Source: Scleromitrula shiraiana (taxonomy: Eukaryota > Ascomycota > Leotiomycetes > Helotiales > Sclerotiniaceae). Taken from it: a stretch of DNA of 64,000 nt. The notes below the pieces were generated by a model. The model did not search any database and was not told where the DNA came from. It worked only from the letters and a program-made list of their open reading frames with translations. Location: assembly GCA_028455995.1 (NCBI GenBank), contig JABELC010000009.1, forward strand, positions 62,001 through 126,000, given 5' to 3'. The position numbers and the translations under genes were made by a program. This document shows, one piece after another, positions 57,591 to 64,000 of the stretch. Position 1 is the first letter of the stretch; each line of letters opens with the position of its first letter.

Positions 57591-59863
57591 ATGTTGGTGC
57601 CAGTCACTCAAATCGTTGTTTCTTTCGCCCTCGTGGCACTTGCAAATGCTGCTCCATCATCAAATAAGCATGTTTTACATGAAAGACGAGATGCACCTCC
57701 GTCGGATTGGGTCAAGGGAGCTCGAATTGAAGGAAGTGCCATTGTTCCGATGCGAATTGGATTAACCCAAACCAATCTCGATAGTGGTTATGACCTTCTT
57801 ATGGAGATGTAAGTCTCAATTGTTCTACTTTTACTGGATTTCTGAGTATACATACTAATTCATTTCCAGTTCTGATCCAGATTCTCCAAAATATGGCCAA
57901 TACTGGTCACCACAAGATGTCCACGACACGTTTGCTCCCCATAATGACACTCTAAAATCTGTCAAGGCATGGCTTGCTTCGTCTGGAATTCACGACTCAC
58001 GAATTTCCCACTACGAGAACAAAGGATGGTTGGCATTCGATGCATCTGTTGCCGAAGCTGAGCGACTACTCTTGACTGAGTTTCATGAACATGAGCATAA
58101 GTTCAGTTCCAAGGTTCGAGTTGGTTGTGATGAGTAAGTTCATGCCATTTTTTCCGTAGATATCTCGACTAAAACTATATAAAAGATATCATGTCCCAGA
58201 ACATCTCGCACCTCACATCGACTATATCACCCCAGGAGTCAAACTCACTCCTGTCAAGAAGAGAACTGTAAAGACAAAGCGCAGCACGCCTCATGTCCAG
58301 AAACGAGCAAATCGAATTGCCAAGTCATCTGAGCATCACAAGACTCCTCCTGCAGCCATTAATCTGTCTCCTGAGTTACAAGATTGCGGATCCAAGATAA
58401 CTCCAGCTTGCATCAAGTACTTGTATCACATTCCAAATGCTACTCATGTATCCCCAGAAAACTCTCTGGGTCTTTATGAGCAGGGAGATTACTTTGCTAA
58501 GTCTGATATCGATCTTTTCTACGCTGAATATGCCCCTTGGATCCCTCAAGGAACTTATCCTATCCCAGCCCTCATCGACGGTGCGAACTTTTCTGTTCCT
58601 CCTTACAGTACATTGAACGGTGGTGAATCCAACATTGATATTGACATGGCGTAAGCGAATCTTGTAAGATGTGCTGAATACAAAATACTAACTAGAACTA
58701 GTTTCTCTCTCATCTATCCTCAAACTGTTACTTTGTACCAAGTCGACGATCAAATTTACGAACCAGAAGAAGTTGCTACTACTAATCTTTTCAACACTTT
58801 TCTCGATGCTCTCGATGGAGTAAGTCTGCATCCTGAAACTCCTTAATCCATGACTAACAGATTTCTTAGTCTTACTGCCACTACAAATCTCACGGAGAAA
58901 CTGGGGACGACCCATCTATCGACCCAGTATATCCCAATCCACAACCAGGTGGATGGAATGGTATATATCCCTGATATTGTCTAATCATTTGACTTGTCGT
59001 CTAACATTCTCCCAGGTACTCGCCAATGCGGTGTTTTCAAGCCCACCAAAGTCATCTCCGCCTCATACGGTCAAGCCGAAGCCGATCTCCCAATTGCCTA
59101 CACCAAACGTCAATGCAACGAATTCATGAAGCTCGGTCTCCAAGGAATCAGTATCCTCACCGCATCTGGTGACTACGGAGTAGCATCCTTCCCTAATGAT
59201 GGTGCATCCAACGGATGTCTAGGTCCCGAAGGTACTATCTTCAACCCACAATACCCCGGAAACTGCCCCTACATAACCTCAGTCGGAGGCACCATGCTGT
59301 ACTCTTACCAAACAGTTTTGGATGCTGAATCTGTCATGCATGTCAATCTAAGCGGAACCGCACAAAACTTTACTTCGGCCGGAGGATTCTCAAACTATTT
59401 CCCCCAACCCTTATACCAAAAATCCGCCGTGGAAAAGTACTTCAAGAGAGCCCATCTCACATATCCATACTACTCCGAATTCGAAGTCGACGTCAACAAA
59501 ACCACCGGTCTATACAACCGCATCGGAAGAGGATTCCCAGACGTTGCCGCCAACGGAGCAGAATTCAGAGCTTACCTCAATGGCGGTGATTACCACTGGT
59601 ACGGATCAAGTTTAGCATCACCTCTCTTTGCATCCGTATTGACTCTCCTCAACGAGGAGAGACATGCCATCGGAAAAGGCCCGGTTGGTTTCGTTAATCC
59701 GGTTTTGTATGCTCATCCGGAGGTTCTCAATGATATTGTCAATGGGACGAATGTGGGATGTGGAAGTGATGGGTTCCCTGCTATTAAGGGCTGGGATCCT
59801 TCGACGGGATTGGGTACGCCTAATTATCCGAAGATGAAGAAGTTATTTTTGTCTTTGCCTTAG
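57591..59863 (+). CDS. Secreted sedolisin (S53, tripeptidyl-peptidase-like) protease
   Basis: Six exons (57591-57808, 57870-58133, 58186-58650, 58702-58819, 58870-58960, 59016-59863) give 667 residues. Residues 1-20 are a signal peptide ending AANA/AAPS. A pro-domain (about 35-200, with SDPDSPKYGQYWSPQDV) ends in a basic processing region (KKRTVKTKR, VQKR). The catalytic domain has Glu308 and Asp312 (GGESNIDIDMA), oxyanion Asp438 (ASGDYGVAS) and Ser584 in YGSSLASPLFA. The calcium site is formed by NDIVNGTN and GWDPSTGLGTPN near the C-terminus. These acid proteases remove tripeptides from protein ends outside the cell. The usual G-T-S around the serine reads G-S-S here. A TTG-initiated longer frame upstream is ignored; the ATG at 57591 starts the signal peptide. 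Confidence 0.94.
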
Positions 59864-60084
59864 GTTATGATGTTAGGTGTTGATGTTGATTATTGGAGAT
59901 AATTTATTCATGTATATATTAAGAGAATATCTGGTGTCTATAATCTATAGGAAGTATGAAAATATGAATACAAATTAAAGAATATGAAAAACTTCAACCC
60001 TGGTGATCTAACCTCCTACACCGTCCTTTATCCGTGTCTCATTTTAAGTGTTCAGACTCTTTAGCTCGCCTTCATTACGATGCT

Positions 60085-61617
60085 TTAGAACATCAAACTC
60101 TGGCGAGCAAAAAATGACTTTACCACCGCACCCTCACTAGTTTCCACGTCCGAATCTTTTAAGTCCACATCTCTTCCCTCCCCATCAATTTTCTCATTCC
60201 ACCTCCTCAGATTCTCACTGATATACTTATACGGCAGCCTTCCCGCCCCTGTCAAAAGTCCGTAACATCCCTCTTCATCTCGCGATAAAACGCAACATGG
60301 CAGCCTAACACTCAACAAGTGCATGATAGATATCTGTCTAATACGTTCCGAAGGTGTCGTGTAATCAAGTTCCAAACGCGACACGATTAATTCCCCAATA
60401 CTAAACTCAATACCATCACCAGCAGCAAACTCAGTGCCACGAAACGCTAGATCATTGAGCATACCCTGCATCCATTCAACCTCTTCCGCCGGTTTACTAG
60501 TTAGAGTAGGATATTCCAAACGACCATCAAGACCCCTCGCATAACCCCACGTTATTTCCTTCCCACTTATATCGCCCTCTTCATCCAGTGGATGACAAGC
60601 TGCACTCATCGCGATACTAGTTGGGTCGCCCTGGAGAAATGGGTGCATTCTTCTGGTCCCATTGAGTGCGGATTTCATTAATAGAACACAGTTCAATAGG
60701 CCTATGTAAAGGATAACGGGTAAACTGATAGCAAGGGAGGCAAATATCTATGTACTGATTGGATCGGTGACGATGGAGTAGATGTAGACGGATGGGCTGG
60801 GTGGTTTGCTGCGATCTACAGGGACCACGTTGTTTGCGTTCGTCGAGACGATTAGAGATGCGCAGAAATGCCAGACGATGGATCGCATTTGGATACATAA
60901 GTATTCACGTTTCGTGATGGTTAGATATGGACTTGGAATATGCGAGCTATGTGGACGGGGATCCGTAACTTGGAGTGGTTTTGAGGAAGTTGTGAATGAT
61001 GGAAATGCCACACGCGCTTCTGTAGATTTACGGTAAAGGAAGTATGAGGAGTCTTGAGGCCAGAGAATGATTTGAAGGATGTTGGAGTAAAATAAGATCT
61101 ATTGGGTCTGTTAACAAATGATGAGCGGCAATTTGCTGTGTGCATTACCCTCACTATCCACATGCTATCAGATGTTGATTTTGGGGTAGAAAAATGACTT
61201 CGAGATTGTGGAAGAGTCACTATTGTAACGATGGCGCATATGCAGGCGAGTGTCCAACAATAGTAGACCGCAGTCGTTAGATGACTTGATTTCTTCTAGC
61301 CCATGGTCTCCAGAGCGATGGTAGTGTAGTGATAACCCAGCTATGAGTGCCATGCCCCATGCCCCAAGAGCACAAGTAACACTCACACATTTCCATCCAA
61401 ACCTGGTTCGCAGAACTAAACTAGGAATTCTTTCTAGTTTGGTGTAAATATTCGCCCGTAGTCTTACCAAGACTTCGGAGTCAGTATTTGCTGGAGAAAC
61501 AGAATTGATGGAAGAATCGAGTGATGAGTACTTGCTCGATAAGGATCGAGTATCATGACTGGATGAAATACTATTCGATTGACTGACATTGGAGTGGCTC
61601 TGAACCAAACTCGCCAT
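60085..61617 (-). CDS. Unknown multi-pass membrane protein
   Basis: Four exons (61337-61617, 61155-61284, 60756-61098, 60085-60701) join in frame to 456 residues; introns are 52-56 b. The N-terminus is Ser-rich and polar (about 1-65). Hydrophobic segments follow: SVTCALGAWGMALIAG joined over the first intron to HLTTAVYYCWTLACICAIVT. A second set comes after a polar loop (SIVWHFCASLIVST and SIVTDPISLLNCVLLM). The C-terminal 190 residues are soluble (GKEITWGYARGLDGRLEYPT, LLTGAGRLPYKYISENLRRW). I know no family with a function for it; it resembles fungus-specific membrane proteins of unknown role. The exact donor of exon 2 could instead be six bases downstream. Confidence 0.6.
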
Positions 61618-63151
61618 CCCTTATAGGATTATAAGACCTTGAAGATCAGACTTTGACAACCAACTAGAAACACCTTAAAGAACAATTGAAGCATATGATA
61701 ATCTGGACGACATTTCCCACAGATAACTGCATAATTAACTATAATACTCATCTTTGAGGCCGGTATCATTCTAACCCAACTGGTAACGTGCTTCTGTGGC
61801 ACAAGTTTGAAGATAATGATCCTTTCAATTGTGATAGAGAAAATTCAATGGTGAAGGGTAAGAAACAGCGAGAATGAGTTCCAAATTCCTGGTAAATGCC
61901 CAAGGGAATCGCTCATATAGCTGCGGGCAATCACCTGCGTCTGTCTGGTCGCAGCTATGTATGGATAAGCTTTAACTATAAGATTACCTTGCAGTACTAC
62001 CTTTTCAATTTATAGAGTTGCAGCGAGTTGCAGTTAAGCTAAGGCAGTGTATTAAAGGATATAACTGTACCTTTGACTGGTCCTCTGAAGGTTTGTATTA
62101 TTCCCAATGTGTATGGTTGGAAAGGTAATTGGAACAGCTATGCCTTAGCCGCAGCAATGGCTGCGTAGCAATAAGGCACTTCAAACCCCCGGTCACTAGT
62201 ATGACTGGTCAGGAATGTCACATTTGCGACCGAATTGAGTTTGAATCTCTAGTAAGCATGGCATCATCGGCAATGCACGAACAAAAAAAATGCATAAGGG
62301 GCTGTTGAAACCAATATATTTATGTCAATCAGTCTCATGGTATATATTTTGGATGCGGAAAAGGGTATGATTGCAAGCCAAGAGAAATACCGAAACCATG
62401 TCTATGGACCCCAATTTTGATATGCATAGAGTCGCACAGCGTTTCTAAACAAATCACACACTGAAGGTACACATTCATCGCCGCTCGTATTTCGTAAATT
62501 TCAGAATCGTACGTATATCTATCACAACACAGAAAATCATTTCCATGGTTTATGGTGCTTGAATTCTGTTTGCTGTGCACTGAATCCCAGCAGGAGGTGT
62601 CATCATTCGTATCCATTGGTTCGCAGGAACCAGCATTGGGAATAGGAGTGTGTCCCATCCCCTCACATTGCCCCCAATGTATGATGTAAGATGGTCAAAT
62701 TGCACATATGGTCATTATCAGTGGATGCGCCAAGAAGCAGTAGAGAAATGGATGGTGACGCGTTCCTTTAGAAAAGAAATTCATGTAGAATGAGAAAAGT
62801 TGTTGTCCTTGGGGCATTCCATTGCTTCTCCATGAATGAATTGGAAACCGTTGTTTGTGTTGTGTTGTAGAATTCTGGTATTCAAATTATAATAACAATC
62901 AGATTATATAAGGGCGGGGTAGTGTTTTCGCTTAGGAGGCGTGTGGATTTGCAGATCCACCAGACTGGCGATGTGCTGCTCATAGGATGGGGACTGTAGC
63001 TGCGCAAGAGGCCTTCGAGAATGATACAAATGTCTATTCTATCCAATTTATATCTAATAATATACAACATTAGACATTACCCCTAATAGAGTCAAGAAAA
63101 TATCTATCATACAAACACAAGCTAATAACCCACTCCAGTCTCTTATCATCC
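61618..63151. other. Intergenic stretch with one weak ORF
   Basis: A minus-strand ORF at 62335-62658 has an ATG and 107 codons (Cys-rich in part: DDTSCWDSV, FLCCDRYTYD) but no domain and no signal peptide; I do not call it a gene. The rest shows nothing. Confidence 0.35.
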
Positions 63152-64000
63152 TCAATCATCATCTTTATTATTCTCGCAAACGCCATCAAAATCTCCATAC
63201 TTTTCCATGCCACTCCTCACAATCCCCACAAAGTCATCGAACTTGCAACTAGCTCCTGGGCCCCCTTGGCAACTTGGAATTGGTCTAGGCGCCGTGTTTG
63301 CAATGATCCTCACAAACTCCTCAACCTCGTCATTATCTCCATTCAATCCACTACAGGTTAACTTTTCAATCCCCACATGGCCCAAAAATGGAATCAACTC
63401 GGACATTCTCCATGAACGCGACCAATTAATCCGATCTGTAGGAAATTCTTCCGCAAATGCATTAGAAGAATTAAAGAGTCCAAGAGCGGTAGCAATAAAA
63501 GGAGGAACTTCTCGGTGAGTAAAGGAGAGAAAAAATCGCTGTCCATCATCATCGGGAATTTCGTCATCCTCAGAATCCGAATGTTGAGGTGCGTGAAATT
63601 TCGAAAATAACTGCGCTGTAGTGTTTAACCAGGGGAAACCAAGGTATGGGGAAAGAGGATTGCCGTGGCCGACCATGCGGGAGTATTTCATATCCCATGC
63701 GTATTCATATGCCATCCATTCATCATCTGTGAATACATTGCAAATTTTTGATATCTTGCCGGTGATGGCGGATTCGTAACCACAGAGTTGTTGTAGACCC
63801 ATTATATCATAATTCTCTAGTTCGACGGGTGAATATTGCTGTAGTCTTGCAATCACAGATGGTGCATAATTGGCAAGAAATGTATCCAATTCGTCGTTTC
63901 CGGGTTCTTTGGTAAAGGATTTGCAGGATTTGTGAGGGACTTGGGAATGAAATGAAGAGTTATTTTTTCTCATCTCTACCAACTCGACTTTTTGAGGGAA
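63152..64000 (-). CDS. Histidine acid phosphatase, C-terminal part (cut by window edge)
   Basis: The frame runs without interruption from the window edge to the stop at 63152, giving about 282 residues of the C-terminal part. Text such as VPHKSCKSFTKEPG, LCGYESAITGKISKICNVF, DEWMAYEYAWDMKYSRMVGHGNPLSPYLG and PWLNTTAQLF is typical of fungal histidine-phosphatase clade-2 enzymes (acid phosphatase/phytase group). The first box (RHGxRxP) lies beyond the window. The second catalytic region reads SFTHREVPPFIATALGLF, with T-H-R-E where classical members have H-D. Two cysteines near the end (SCQGGPGASC) suit a secreted, disulfide-bonded protein. It ends in an acidic DDD. Confidence 0.88.
   Translation of the reverse strand, partial: FPQKVELVEMRKNNSSFHSQVPHKSCKSFTKEPGNDELDTFLANYAPSVIARLQQYSPVELENYDIMGLQQLCGYESAITGKISKICNVFTDDEWMAYEYAWDMKYSRMVGHGNPLSPYLGFPWLNTTAQLFSKFHAPQHSDSEDDEIPDDDGQRFFLSFTHREVPPFIATALGLFNSSNAFAEEFPTDRINWSRSWRMSELIPFLGHVGIEKLTCSGLNGDNDEVEEFVRIIANTAPRPIPSCQGGPGASCKFDDFVGIVRSGMEKYGDFDGVCENNKDDD

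Noticed and set aside
62210..62260. Possible tRNA B-box-like sequence (GTTTGAATCTC)
   Set aside because: No matching A box, acceptor stem or anticodon arm could be drawn around it.
62335..62658. 107-codon minus-strand ORF with an ATG
   Set aside because: No recognisable domain, no signal peptide, and no nearby exons to support it; kept only as a note in the intergenic entry.

Overview
This is a nuclear genome window from a filamentous ascomycete. The genes are split by short introns (about 50-110 b) with GTAAGT/GTATGT-type donors. Fungus-specific families are present (CFEM protein, PTH11-like rhodopsin-domain protein, sedolisin, fungal histidine acid phosphatase), and AT-saturated repeat islands resemble repeats mutated by RIP (repeat-induced point mutation). 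The gene style fits a Leotiomycete of the Botrytis/Sclerotinia kind, but that placement is inference. Exon joins were worked out by eye from splice signals and reading frame; coordinates assume no sequencing errors.

Layout. 1-19 kb: arp8 (INO80 chromatin remodelling), an atypical NAD(P)-binding protein, a broken F-box-like gene, a rhodopsin-domain membrane protein, a short-chain dehydrogenase and a double-chromodomain protein. 20-28 kb: a decayed repeat block. It holds two copies of one terminal-inverted-repeat (TIR) element, a foldback element that seems to sit inside a retrotransposon LTR, a 64-bp tandem array, a dead MFS transporter and a gene fragment. 28-34 kb: a six-exon, 1813-residue ankyrin protein with a nucleotidyltransferase-like N-terminal domain. 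35-41 kb: a single-pass membrane protein, gene relics and a CFEM/GPI surface protein. 42.6-46.6 kb: 26S proteasome ATPase rpt2 and ubiquitin-conjugating enzyme ubc1, transcribed divergently. 46.6-49.6 kb: an otherwise empty stretch holding a 49-codon ORF that ends in Cys-Val-Val-Met, the pattern of a fungal a-factor-type lipopeptide pheromone precursor. 49.6-56.3 kb: a promethin-like lipid-droplet protein, a secreted GMC oxidoreductase, relics and a lipid-droplet hydrolase. 57.6-64 kb: a sedolisin protease, an unknown membrane protein and the 3' part of a histidine acid phosphatase that runs off the window.

The most interesting points are the unlisted pheromone-precursor-like gene, the ankyrin protein with its polymerase-beta-like (nucleotidyltransferase) motifs, and the nested RIP-style mobile elements. 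No tRNA, rRNA or CRISPR array was found.
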